Assembly (NCBI GenBank): GCA_903905455.1
Contig: CAIVGN010000017.1
Span: 55,250 to 119,249 of the forward strand
Origin: an uncultured Archangium sp.
Lineage (GTDB): Bacteria > Myxococcota > Myxococcia > Myxococcales > Myxococcaceae
Direction of reading: 5' to 3'
DNA length: 64,000 bases
Under the pieces are notes generated by a model. That model was given only the letters and a program-made list of their open reading frames with translations. It had not been told where the DNA came from and made no database searches. Below, in pieces: positions 40,741 to 50,128 of this stretch. The first letter of the stretch is position 1. Each line of letters begins with the position of its first letter. The position numbers were made by a program, and so were the translations under genes.

Positions 40741-41538
40741 TCAAGCCTCGAAGGCGAACGCCCCGTAGCCCACCACGCTGCGGGCATCTCCCCCGAGGTC
40801 TCCGGAGTTCTGCAGGTCGAGTTGGTGCACCTCGAGCCCGTGGCCCTCGGCCGCCAGCAACAGCCCCTTGAGCGCGTACACCCCGCACGCGCGGTCGTCG
40901 TCGAGGCCCTCGAGCTCGAAGGCCGCGATGCGCTCGGCGGTGCCCTCGTCGTGGCTGCGCGCCTCTTCGTAGGGCAGGTGGTGCGAGAGATCGGAGCTGA
41001 CGACGATCAACGTCTCGTCACCGCCCCACACCGCGTTGAGCACCAGCTCGACCTCGCGCGCGCTCGAGTGGCCCACGCACAGCGGCAGCACGGTGAACTT
41101 CCCCAGCACGCGCTGCAGGAACGGCAGCTGCACCTCGAGCGAGTGCTCCTTCTCGTGCACCCGCGCGTTGTCGGTGACGAAGCCGAACCTGCGCACCGCG
41201 AACTCCAGCTCGCGGTCGATGGCGACTTCACCCAGGGGGGTCCGCAGCGCGTCGGCGCTGGGCAGCGCGAGGTTGTGCAGCTCCACGTGGTGAGATGGCC
41301 CCAGCAGCACCACCCGGGTCGGCGGGACGCGCAGATTCTTCACACTGGCGAACGCGCTGGCCGCGACGATCCCCGAGTAGCGGTAGCCGGCGTGCGGCAC
41401 GATCAGCGCCTTGGGTTTGATCGAGGTGGGCTTGGCCGCGCCGAGCAGCGCGTCGACCTCGGCCTGCAGCTGGCTGGCGGTCTCCGGGTAGAAGGTTCCG
41501 GCGACCGCTGGGGACCGCACATTTCGCGTCTGAAGCAT
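40741..41538 (-). CDS. amrB: Memo-family protein (AmmeMemoRadiSam system B)
   Basis: A 265-residue protein of the Memo/AMMECR-associated family: AVAGTFYP at the start, IVPHAGYRYSGIVAASAF near 50, LLGPSHHVELHNLALPS near 75, EHSLEVQLPFLQRVLG near 130 and VVSSDLSHHLPYEEAR near 185. The His residues (PHAGY, SHH, EHSLE) form the metal-like site of the family, which is structurally close to ring-cleaving dioxygenases. The usual radical-SAM and AMMECR1 partners are not within the window, so it may act alone or with distant genes. ATG at 41538 is used; the open frame upstream lacks family sequence. Confidence 0.9.
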   Translation of the reverse strand: MLQTRNVRSPAVAGTFYPETASQLQAEVDALLGAAKPTSIKPKALIVPHAGYRYSGIVAASAFASVKNLRVPPTRVVLLGPSHHVELHNLALPSADALRTPLGEVAIDRELEFAVRRFGFVTDNARVHEKEHSLEVQLPFLQRVLGKFTVLPLCVGHSSAREVELVLNAVWGGDETLIVVSSDLSHHLPYEEARSHDEGTAERIAAFELEGLDDDRACGVYALKGLLLAAEGHGLEVHQLDLQNSGDLGGDARSVVGYGAFAFEA

Positions 41539-41611
41539 CTGGACACCCCGATTCAGTCCCAGTGGAGCAAACGCCGTGCTCGCGGGGAAAGTGCGCCATG
41601 CTGCGCCGCAC

Positions 41612-42322
41612 ATGAAGCTCCCTGCCGCAGTGATGCTCGCGTTGACCCTCTCGACGCAAGCCCTGGCCGTGGACTGCGCCGCACCCGAGGGCACCACGAC
41701 CCGGGGCATCGCCGCGCAAGGCACCACGGCGCGCCTGTCGTTCCTCGCGAAGCTTCTCGACGCCGAAGGGCAGGCCGCGCGGCGCTGGTCCCTGGTGTGG
41801 GGCGGCGTGTACGGCGTGGGGACCATCGCCCAGCTCAGCCTCACGGGCGTGCTCTCGAAGGAAGATCAGCCCGACATGTACTGGGGCGCGCTCTCCACGG
41901 CCGTGGGCGTGGCCTTCACCGTGCTCGACCCGCTCGAGGTCATGGAGGCCGGGCCGCTCTTCGCGAGGCGCGCCGGCACGGTGACCGACGCCGACGCCTG
42001 CCAGCTGCTGATCGAAGGCGAGCGCCTCCTGCGCGAGGGCGCGGAGCACGAGGAGTTCGGCACGCGCTGGTTCATCCACGCGGGCAACGTGGTGTTCAAC
42101 GTCGCCATCGGGCTCATCCTCGGGTTCGGCTACGGCCACTGGGTCTCGGGCCTGGTGAACATGGGCGTGGGCACCGCCATCGGTGAGGGCACCATCTTCA
42201 GCTCCCCCACCAACCTCGTCTCGGGGTGGAAGCACTACCGCGACGGAGCGGCCGCGCCGAAGGTCACCTTCCACGTGGTGCCCACCGCCGGCCCGGGCCT
42301 GGGCTTCGTGATGCGCTTCTGA
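41612..42322 (+). CDS. Exported or membrane protein of unknown function
   Basis: A 236-residue protein with a signal peptide (AVMLALTLSTQALA-VDC) and several hydrophobic stretches (VWGGVYGVGTIAQLSLTGVL, VVFNVAIGLILGFGYGHWVS), so probably membrane-embedded. It ends PGLGFVMRF, with a C-terminal Phe. Conserved-looking features are the FGTRWFIHAGNVVFN segment and the EGTIFSSPTNLVSGWKHY tail. Family not recognised; divergent from the Memo gene. Confidence 0.7.
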   Translation: MKLPAAVMLALTLSTQALAVDCAAPEGTTTRGIAAQGTTARLSFLAKLLDAEGQAARRWSLVWGGVYGVGTIAQLSLTGVLSKEDQPDMYWGALSTAVGVAFTVLDPLEVMEAGPLFARRAGTVTDADACQLLIEGERLLREGAEHEEFGTRWFIHAGNVVFNVAIGLILGFGYGHWVSGLVNMGVGTAIGEGTIFSSPTNLVSGWKHYRDGAAAPKVTFHVVPTAGPGLGFVMRF

Positions 42323-42328
42323 CGCTGG

Positions 42329-43495
<1,167 letters not shown>

Positions 43496-43500
43496 GGTGC

Positions 43501-44268
43501 TCACCGGGTGGACGCGGCCGCGGCCTCGAGGCACGCCGCGCTGCCCCCTCGCACCGGGGGATCGAAGCACACCGGCTTGCCCGGACCCGCGGTGTCACAG
43601 CTGCCGTCAGGCGTCGCGGCGCACGAGGCCTGGGCCCCCCCCACGGCGCAGTGGTACCCGCACACCAGGGTACCCGACTGCTTCACGCACGCGGGCCGCT
43701 CCACCGACTTCCCCTTGGCGCAGATGACCGCCTTGCCCGGGTCGAGGCACAGCGGCGTGCCGCCATTCTCCGCGCACACCCCGAAGGGCGTCTTCGCACA
43801 GGCGATGCGGCCCCCGGCGGCGAGGCACTGGTAGCCGCAGGTCACGGTGCCGTCCTGGGCCTTGCAGGTGGGTGACGGCGTGTCGTCGCCGAGCACCGCG
43901 TAGACCTCCGGCGGCGGGTCGGCGCAGACGAGCGCGCCGTACTGCGCCTGGCACATGCCCTTCGGCGTCTGGGCACAGGCCACGCGGCCGCCCTCGCGCT
44001 TGCAGTCGTAGCCGCAGGCGAGGTTGCCGCCGTCGTACACGCAGGTCGGCTTGGGGACCACCGAGAGGTGGAGCGCGGCGAGCCACAGCGGCGGGTCGAA
44101 GCAGGTGACCACGCTGCCGCTCTTGCCGCACACGCCGTCGGGGGTCTGGGCACAGCGCGCGCTGGAGCCGTTGTCGATGCACCCGTAGCCACACACGCGG
44201 GTGCCGTTGGTGGTGACGCACTTCGGTTCCGCCTGGGAGAGCACCGCCATCAGCGCGAGCAGGAGCAT
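43501..44268 (-). CDS. Secreted Cys-rich repeat protein
   Basis: A 255-residue exported protein (MLLLALMAVLSQA signal) with four to five tandem units of about 45 residues: CVTTNGTRVCGYGCIDNG, CVYDGGNLACGYDC, CKAQDGTVTCGYQCLAAGG and CVKQSGTLVCGYHCAVGG, each followed by a C-A-TP-G-C motif. The repeating CGY-C pattern suggests a disulfide-rich beta-hairpin array. Function unknown. It lies just upstream of the Rieske oxygenase on the same strand with possible 4-base overlap, an odd pairing. Confidence 0.75.
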   Translation of the reverse strand: MLLLALMAVLSQAEPKCVTTNGTRVCGYGCIDNGSSARCAQTPDGVCGKSGSVVTCFDPPLWLAALHLSVVPKPTCVYDGGNLACGYDCKREGGRVACAQTPKGMCQAQYGALVCADPPPEVYAVLGDDTPSPTCKAQDGTVTCGYQCLAAGGRIACAKTPFGVCAENGGTPLCLDPGKAVICAKGKSVERPACVKQSGTLVCGYHCAVGGAQASCAATPDGSCDTAGPGKPVCFDPPVRGGSAACLEAAAASTR

Positions 44269-44342
44269 GGCGCGGCAGCGTACTCGCCCCGCGAACCAAA
44301 CAAACGCGTGCGTCGCCCGCACGACGGCGCAAGGTTCGGCGC

Positions 44343-46922
44343 ATGGCAGCCCCGACGCAGGCGATGCGCGTAGCACCGGCGACCATCGAGGCCGCGAGAC
44401 AGACGCCCCTGCAGGCGCTCGAGGCGCTCCGCTCGCGACCCGAGGGGCTCACCGCCGACGAGGCGGCCACGCGGCTCGAGGAGTACGGGCCCAACGTCGC
44501 GGCGAAGGACGCCTCGCGCAGCACCTGGCGCCGGGTGCTGCAGGCGGTGGCCAACCCGCTGGTCATCCTGCTCGCGGTGCTGGCCACGCTCTCGTTCGCC
44601 ACCGGTGACGCGCGCGCCGGGTCGGTGATGGTGGTGATGATCGTGCTCGGGGTCGGCCTCAAGCACGTGCAGGAGTCCCGCGCCGACCGGGCGGTGGCCA
44701 GCCTGGGCGAGCTGATCAAGGTGACCGCCACGGTGATCCGCGACGGCGCGCCGCGCGAGGTGCGGCTGCGCGAGCTGGTGCCCGGCGACGTGGTGAAGCT
44801 CGCCGCCGGCGACATGATCCCCGGGGACGTGCGGGTGCTCACCGCGAAGGACCTGTTCATCGCCCAGTCGGCGCTCACCGGCGAGTCGTTCCCCATCGAG
44901 AAGTTCGAGCTCGAGAAGGACCCGGGAAAGCCTCCCCTCGAGCTGGCGAACCTCGCCTGGCTGGGCACCAGCGTGGAATCGGGCACCGCCACCGCCCTCG
45001 TGGTCACCACCGGCACGCGCACCTACCTGGGCGGCATGGCCCGGGCCATCGGCGAGCAGCAGCCCCCCACGGCCTTCGACCGGGGCATCTCCAGCTTCAC
45101 CTGGCTGATGATCCGCTTCATGGCGGTGCTGGTGCCCGCGGTGTTCGTGATCAACGGCTTCGCGCACCACGACTGGAAGGGGGCGTTCTTCTTCGCGCTC
45201 GCCGTCGCCGTGGGCCTGACGCCCGAGATGCTGCCGATGATCGTCACCGTGTGCCTCTCGAGGGGCTCGCTGGCGATGGCGAAGAAGAAGGTCATCGTCA
45301 AGCGCATCAACGCCATCCAGAACCTCGGCGCGATGGACGTGCTGTGCACCGACAAGACCGGCACCCTGACCATGGACAAGGTGCTGCTCGAGCGGCACTG
45401 CGACGTGGTGCTCAACGAAGACGAGCGGGTGCTGGAGCTCGCCTTCCTCAACGCGCACTTCCAGACCGGCCTGCGCAACGTGCTCGACCGCGCCATCCTC
45501 GCGCACGGGGAACTCCACGCGCAGGTGCAGACCGAGAAGGCGTGGAAGGTGGACGAGATCCCCTTCGACTTCCAGCGGCGCGTGATGTCGGTGGTGGTGC
45601 GGCTGCCCGACGGCCAGCAGTTGATGATCACCAAGGGCGCGCCCGAGGCCATCTTCCCCCGCTGCGCCGAGTTCGAGGTCGAGGGCGAGCGGCTGCCCAT
45701 CGAGCCGGTGATGCTCGAAGACCTGAAGGAAGAGTACGAGCGCCTGAGCCGCGACGGCTTCCGCGTGCTCGCCGTGGCCACCCGGAGCGTGCAGCCCCGC
45801 ACCGGCCCGTGGACGAAGGACGACGAGCGCGACCTGGTGCTCAACGGCTACGTGGCCTTCCTCGACCCCCCCAAGGACTCGGCGCGCCAGGCCATCGCCG
45901 CGTTGCAGGGCCACGGCGTCGCGGTGAAGGTGGTGACCGGCGACAACGAGCTGGTCAGCAAGAAGATCTGCCACGAGGTGGGCCTGCCCATCGACCACCT
46001 GCTGCTGGGCACGGAGGTCGAGACGCTCAGCGATGCCGAGCTCGCCAAGCGCGTGGAAGCGGCCTCGCTCTTTGCCCGCGTCTCACCGGCCCACAAGCAG
46101 CGCATCATCCGCGCGCTGCAGGCCAACGGTCACGTGGTGGGCTTCATGGGCGACGGCATCAACGACGCGCCGGCCCTGCGCGCGGCCGACGTGGGCATCA
46201 GCGTCGAGGAGGCCGTGGACATCGCGCGCGAGTCGGCCGACATGGTGCTGCTCGAGAAGAGCCTGATGGTGCTGGCGGAGGGCGTGCTCGAGGGCCGCAA
46301 GGTCTTCGTGAACATCCTGAAGTACGTGCGCATGGGCGCCTCGAGCAACTTCGGCAACATGTTCAGCGTGCTCGGCGCGAGCCTCTTCGTGCCTTTCCTG
46401 CCCATGCTCCCCATCCAGATCCTCACCAACAACCTGCTCTACGACTTCTCGCAGACCGCCATCCCCACCGATGACGTCGACCCCGAGCAGATCGCCCGCC
46501 CGCGGCAGTGGGACATGGGGAGCCTGTGGCGCTTCATCGTCTTCATCGGGCCCTGCTCGTCGGTCTTCGACTACGCGACCTTCGCGCTGATGCTGTGGGG
46601 CTTTCACGCGTCCGCCGACCCGGCGCTCTTCCAGTCGGGCTGGTTCGTGGAGAGCATCGCCACCCAGTCGCTGATCATCCACGTCATCCGCACCAACCGC
46701 GTGCCCTTCCTCCAGAGCCGCGCCTCGTGGCCGGTGATGGTGGCGACGGTGGTGGTGATGGGCGTCGGTGCGTGGTTGCCCAGCTCACCCATCGGGCCGT
46801 GGCTGGGCTTCACGCCGTTGCCGCCCCTCTACTTCGCGGCGCTCGCGGGCATCCTCGTGGCCTACGTGGTGCTCACGCAGGGAGTGAAGTCGTTCCTGCT
46901 CAAGAAGCGCTGGCTGGCCTGA
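44343..46922 (+). CDS. mgtA: Mg2+-type P-type ATPase (MgtA-like)
   Basis: An 859-residue cation-transporting P-type ATPase. Motifs: SALTGESFPIEKF (actuator TGES), membrane-4 segment VGLTPEMLPMIVTVCLSRGS, phosphorylation site LCTDKTGTLTMDK (Asp337), KVVTGDNELVSKKICHEVGL, MGDGINDAPALRAADVGISV, and NILTNNLLYDFSQTAIPTDD in the C-terminal helices, the wording typical of MgtA/MgtB. It should import Mg2+ at the inner membrane when magnesium is low. No leader riboswitch could be recognised in the 74-base gap. ATG at 44343 is used; MRVAPAT at 44364 is an alternative start. Confidence 0.92.
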   Translation: MAAPTQAMRVAPATIEAARQTPLQALEALRSRPEGLTADEAATRLEEYGPNVAAKDASRSTWRRVLQAVANPLVILLAVLATLSFATGDARAGSVMVVMIVLGVGLKHVQESRADRAVASLGELIKVTATVIRDGAPREVRLRELVPGDVVKLAAGDMIPGDVRVLTAKDLFIAQSALTGESFPIEKFELEKDPGKPPLELANLAWLGTSVESGTATALVVTTGTRTYLGGMARAIGEQQPPTAFDRGISSFTWLMIRFMAVLVPAVFVINGFAHHDWKGAFFFALAVAVGLTPEMLPMIVTVCLSRGSLAMAKKKVIVKRINAIQNLGAMDVLCTDKTGTLTMDKVLLERHCDVVLNEDERVLELAFLNAHFQTGLRNVLDRAILAHGELHAQVQTEKAWKVDEIPFDFQRRVMSVVVRLPDGQQLMITKGAPEAIFPRCAEFEVEGERLPIEPVMLEDLKEEYERLSRDGFRVLAVATRSVQPRTGPWTKDDERDLVLNGYVAFLDPPKDSARQAIAALQGHGVAVKVVTGDNELVSKKICHEVGLPIDHLLLGTEVETLSDAELAKRVEAASLFARVSPAHKQRIIRALQANGHVVGFMGDGINDAPALRAADVGISVEEAVDIARESADMVLLEKSLMVLAEGVLEGRKVFVNILKYVRMGASSNFGNMFSVLGASLFVPFLPMLPIQILTNNLLYDFSQTAIPTDDVDPEQIARPRQWDMGSLWRFIVFIGPCSSVFDYATFALMLWGFHASADPALFQSGWFVESIATQSLIIHVIRTNRVPFLQSRASWPVMVATVVVMGVGAWLPSSPIGPWLGFTPLPPLYFAALAGILVAYVVLTQGVKSFLLKKRWLA

Positions 46923-46947
46923 ACTCCGGGCACTTCCTCCCCGGCCA

Positions 46948-47253
46948 TCACCGGGTGCACTGATCCAACTCGTCAAGGGTCCGGGCGAGGCCTGCGCAAG
47001 TCGCCTCGGATCTGGGGCGGGCCATGCAACTCTCGACGAGTTGCTCACGCACGCCCGTCGCGGCTGCGATGGCAGGAGCGACCGCGGCCAGCGCACGCCC
47101 CATCAGGGGATGATCCTTGCCGGCCTCGATGGCGGACTCGACGCGGAGCCGATTGTCGACCGCCGCGGAGCACTCCGCCGCCGATGGTTGCTGGAACCGC
47201 TGGCATCCGAGGAGCACGCAGCCAACCGACGCGGCTGCGAGAACGAGCCTCAC
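46948..47253 (-). CDS. Small lipoprotein
   Basis: A 101-residue lipoprotein (VLLGC lipobox, Cys17) with an alpha-helical body (VESAIEAGKDHPLMGRALAA, GVREQLVESCMARP) and four further cysteines. The GTG start overlaps the stop of the TM2 gene. Family unknown. It is the last gene of a three-gene operon. Confidence 0.65.
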   Translation of the reverse strand: MRLVLAAASVGCVLLGCQRFQQPSAAECSAAVDNRLRVESAIEAGKDHPLMGRALAAVAPAIAAATGVREQLVESCMARPRSEATCAGLARTLDELDQCTR

Positions 47254-47660
47254 GAGAGGCGACTCGCGAGAAGCCGGGTCTTCTGCGTGCTGAATTCCTC
47301 CTCGGAGAGGGCGCCTGCGACCTTGAGATCGTGGAGCGCCTTGATCTGCTGCGTCACGTCGACCGCGCCGCTCGAAGCAGCAGCCGGAGCGGCGACATTC
47401 ACGACGATGTTTTGCGCGTTCTGGTTGGTGTTGCCCGCGAAGGCAGGGCTTATGAACTTGCTGTTGTACCTGAGGTTGAAGTCGTGCTCGTTCATCACCA
47501 AAAGCAAGATGGTCTCAATTACTGCCACGAAGGCCGGTATGAATGTCCACGAGAATACGAGGTAGAACAGCCCCAGGATGGGACGGCCCAGGTAGAACTT
47601 GTGCACCCCAACTCCGCCCAGAAAAAACGCCAACAACGCCGCCGTGGTCTTGCTCTTCAT
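47250..47660 (-). CDS. TM2-SHOCT domain membrane protein
   Basis: A 136-residue protein. The TM2 domain (1-70) has two membrane helices (TAALLAFFLGGVGVHKFYLG with a following RPILGLFYLVFSWTFIPAF), and the C-terminal SHOCT motif is clear (VTQQIKALHDLKVAGALSEE-EFSTQKTRLL). SHOCT segments help oligomerise membrane proteins. It abuts the upstream gene with no gap and overlaps the lipoprotein gene by 4 bases. Function of TM2 proteins in bacteria is poorly known. Confidence 0.85.
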   Translation of the reverse strand: MKSKTTAALLAFFLGGVGVHKFYLGRPILGLFYLVFSWTFIPAFVAVIETILLLVMNEHDFNLRYNSKFISPAFAGNTNQNAQNIVVNVAAPAAASSGAVDVTQQIKALHDLKVAGALSEEEFSTQKTRLLASRLS

Positions 47661-48269
47661 CTACCGCTCCAGTTCTTTGGACAACCGATCAAGCGACTTC
47701 GGGAATGACGGCTTGGCCCAGTAGTGGAACGCACCCGTCGAGGTATCGAGGTCTTCGTTGAGCTCACCCCGTTCGCGGAGCCAGAACAGCGCCCGGACGG
47801 TCTCCGCCCGTGACAGCTTCGCTTCCTGCGCGACCCACTCGGCGGTCTGGTGAACGCCGGGAGCCAGCAGCAGGACGCGCACCCGCTCCGCGAGAACCGA
47901 CAGTCGCGCGGCCTCCGCGTCACGAATGGCCTGACGGTGGGTCGCGTCTATTCTGTTCTTGATGAGCCCGATGGCGATCAAGCTGACACCCGGAGGAATG
48001 AAGATACCTCCTCGGAAGATGTACTTGAACACGTCGAGATTGCCGTCTGAGGCGAGCAGAAAAGTCAGCCCTCCGATGACGAGCAGTGCCCCAAATCCGA
48101 TCAGCCAGACTCCACCGATGGGCAAGGCGCTGAAGAATCCAGTGGCGCTCACGGCCCTCGCGTTTGGAACGTGCGCGGGCGCGAGCGAGCCGGCCGCAGG
48201 ACGTCCATCGTCGAGTTCAATGTCTCCGAGACGCAACTTTGCCAAACCCGCCCCCGACCCTATCTGCAA
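47661..48269 (-). CDS. Membrane protein with C-terminal helix-turn-helix-like domain
   Basis: A 202-residue protein with two membrane helices (GGVWLIGFGALLVIGGLTFL and GGIFIPPGVSLIAIGLIKNR), then a soluble tail containing VHQTAEWVAQEAKLSRAETV-RALFWLRERGEL, which looks like a winged-helix/HTH fold. It may sense and gate transcription or simply bind protein partners. The start is a TTG that follows an in-frame stop, so the 5' end is the best available. It begins a TM2/lipoprotein operon. Confidence 0.6.
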   Translation of the reverse strand: MQIGSGAGLAKLRLGDIELDDGRPAAGSLAPAHVPNARAVSATGFFSALPIGGVWLIGFGALLVIGGLTFLLASDGNLDVFKYIFRGGIFIPPGVSLIAIGLIKNRIDATHRQAIRDAEAARLSVLAERVRVLLLAPGVHQTAEWVAQEAKLSRAETVRALFWLRERGELNEDLDTSTGAFHYWAKPSFPKSLDRLSKELER

Positions 48270-48541
48270 TCAAGGGATTCGACACCCTTGCGCCCGTGAA
48301 CCCAATTATTTGCACCTGCGCGGTACAAACGTCAAGGAGCTTCCACGACGGGGCAGGCACGGCTCGAATGCGCGCGGCACAGTGATGGTGCTGTTGACGG
48401 GCGAAATCCTCACAGTTTGCCAGGACTCACGAACGGACGGGCCGCGAACTGCTCAAGGCGCAGGCCCTCACGCGGGAAGAGGCTTTGGATTCGGCCAGTG
48501 TGCGTGGTCATGAATCGATCCGCGGTGCTCACGGTCGGGCT

Positions 48542-49048
48542 TCAGCGAAAGACCGAGTTGACCACCAGGAAGAACAGCAGCGCACGCGCCTCGTCGGGCA
48601 CGTCGAGCGGCAGTTGGAGCGCGAAGTGTCGGCGCACAAGCGAGAACAGGGCGGGCTCGAAGATCGACCCGATGACCTGGCCTGCCTCGCGTACCTCGAA
48701 GCGGACTCGGAGCAGCGAGAACCGCCTGGCGAGGTGAAACACGCGCGCACCGTGCGAGACCTCGCGGCGATGCCGACCCGAGGCGACGGCGGTGGCGACG
48801 GGCGTCCCGCCGCGTACCAGGGTGAAGTGCCGGTCTCGCGGCGGGCCGGTGAACTCGAGCTCGTAGGTGCCGTCCGGGAGCGTGAATCGAACCCGGTCTT
48901 GCAGCGCCCCGGGGACGCCGCTCGCCGCAGAGCCCTTCGCCAACACGAGGCCCGTCGGAAACGTCAGCGTCCCCAGCGGCTGGGCGCGGTCATCGCAGAA
49001 CTCGTAGTGAAACTTCGTCAGGCCCGAGCGCGCCGCGGCGATTCGCAT
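48542..49048 (-). CDS. Hypothetical protein, LURP/tubby-like strands
   Basis: A 168-residue soluble protein without a signal peptide. Alternating strands (FHYEFCDDRAQPLGTLTFPT, RVRFTLPDGTYELEFTGPPR, LLRVRFEVREAGQVIGSIFE) and a C-terminal helix (DEARALLFFLVVNSVFR) recall LURP-one/tubby-like barrels that bind membranes or lipids. This resemblance is by eye and weak. ATG at 49048; a GTG 12 bases earlier is possible. The 272-base gap 48270-48541 holds no gene I could support. Confidence 0.6.
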   Translation of the reverse strand: MRIAAARSGLTKFHYEFCDDRAQPLGTLTFPTGLVLAKGSAASGVPGALQDRVRFTLPDGTYELEFTGPPRDRHFTLVRGGTPVATAVASGRHRREVSHGARVFHLARRFSLLRVRFEVREAGQVIGSIFEPALFSLVRRHFALQLPLDVPDEARALLFFLVVNSVFR

Positions 49049-49098
49049 GGAGCCGCGCACCTACCACCGCGGCGCACCCAGGGGCGGAACGTTGAGGC

Positions 49099-49956
49099 CT
49101 ACGCCTTCGCTGCGCGTGCCTGGCACCACTGCTGGAAGGTGATGGTCGGCGCGCCCAGCAGTTGGTTCGCCTCGTCGGGGTTACCGGGCTCCGGGTGTTC
49201 GGCGGTGAAGCGCATGAAGGGGATGAAGGACTTCATCTCCTTGTTGCCGGTGAAGAAGGCCACCATCGACGCCATGAAGAAGGGCACCTTCATCACCTTG
49301 GTGCTCGGCGCGACCAGCGTCCGGTACTGGTTGATCACCTGCTCCATGGTCATCGCCTCGGGGCCCCAGATCCACAGCGCCTTCCCGGCCGCCTCGGGCT
49401 TCGCGTAGGCCGTGGCCACCATGCGCGCGTAGTCGTCCGCGGCGACCCAGCGCAGCGGGAGCACCTGCGGGCCCAGCAGCGCGGCCTGCCCGTCACGCAC
49501 CAACCGGGACATCGACTCCATGAACCACGACGGCCGGAAAATGGTGAACGGCACGCCCGAGCTGCGCACGGCTTCTTCGGCTTCCAGCTTGAGGCGCACG
49601 TTGGGGAACCAGCGGTTGGCCTCCACGGAGGTGCCGCCCGAGAGGTAGCCCAGCCGCTCCAGCTTCGCCGTCCCGGCCGCCCTGGCGATGGCCTTCGTGG
49701 CGCGCAGCTCCATCTCCGGGTCGCCCGGCGGGCTCATGAGGCTGACGTGGCACACCGCGCAGCCCTCCAGCGCCCGGGCCACGGAGGCCGCGTCCTCCGC
49801 GTCTCCCTGGACGATGTCGAAGTCGGCACCCAGCTTGCGGCGGGCCTCCTCCACGTTGCGCACCAGCGCCCGCACGGCCCAGCCTTCCGACTTCAGCTTC
49901 CGGGCGACCGGTTCACCCAGCATGCCCGCGGCACCGACGACGAGAACCTTCTTCAT
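49099..49956 (-). CDS. NmrA-like NAD(P)-binding reductase
   Basis: A 285-residue atypical SDR of the NmrA/NAD(P)-epimerase type. The Rossmann motif GAAGMLG lies near residue 8, NADP-type FDIVQGDAED near 55, then LSGGTSVEANRWFPNVRLKL and PFTIFRPSWFMESM. It has no classic Tyr-x3-Lys catalytic pair, as in many NmrA-like proteins, which act as redox sensors or reductases. ATG at 49956 follows AGGAG 6 bases upstream. It is divergent from an AraC regulator across an inverted repeat, so that regulator likely controls it. Confidence 0.85.
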   Translation of the reverse strand: MKKVLVVGAAGMLGEPVARKLKSEGWAVRALVRNVEEARRKLGADFDIVQGDAEDAASVARALEGCAVCHVSLMSPPGDPEMELRATKAIARAAGTAKLERLGYLSGGTSVEANRWFPNVRLKLEAEEAVRSSGVPFTIFRPSWFMESMSRLVRDGQAALLGPQVLPLRWVAADDYARMVATAYAKPEAAGKALWIWGPEAMTMEQVINQYRTLVAPSTKVMKVPFFMASMVAFFTGNKEMKSFIPFMRFTAEHPEPGNPDEANQLLGAPTITFQQWCQARAAKA

Positions 49957-50051
49957 GGGGGACTCCTGGAGACGCGTCGTCTCGAACGAATGGACGGTGT
50001 TCATCATCCAGCCGAGCCCTGCGCACCATGGCCGAGCGTCTCGAGGACATA

Positions 50052-50092
50052 GCCGTTCGTCTCACGCATGGAATGTGAGCGAGACGAATGGC
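50052..50092. promoter_or_regulatory. Inverted-repeat operator between divergent genes
   Basis: GCCGTTCGTCTC (50052-50063) and GAGACGAATGGC (50081-50092) are inverted arms matching 11 of 12 bases with a 17-base spacer, 37 bases before the AraC-type ATG. A related half-site GTCTCGAACGAATGG lies at 49979-49993. This is a good candidate for the regulator binding site. Confidence 0.5.
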
Positions 50093-50128
50093 GAACCGGT
50101 GAGGCCCCGGCCTAGGGTCCTGCTTCGC

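Noticed and set aside
44269..44342. Possible magnesium riboswitch before mgtA
   Set aside because: The gap is only 74 bases, shared with a divergent gene, and I could see no M-box-like or mgtA-leader structure.
48270..48541. Plus-strand fragment GRELLKAQALTREEALDSAS as a gene remnant
   Set aside because: The open stretch is about 35 codons without a start or a recognised family, and the frame breaks on both sides; too weak to annotate.
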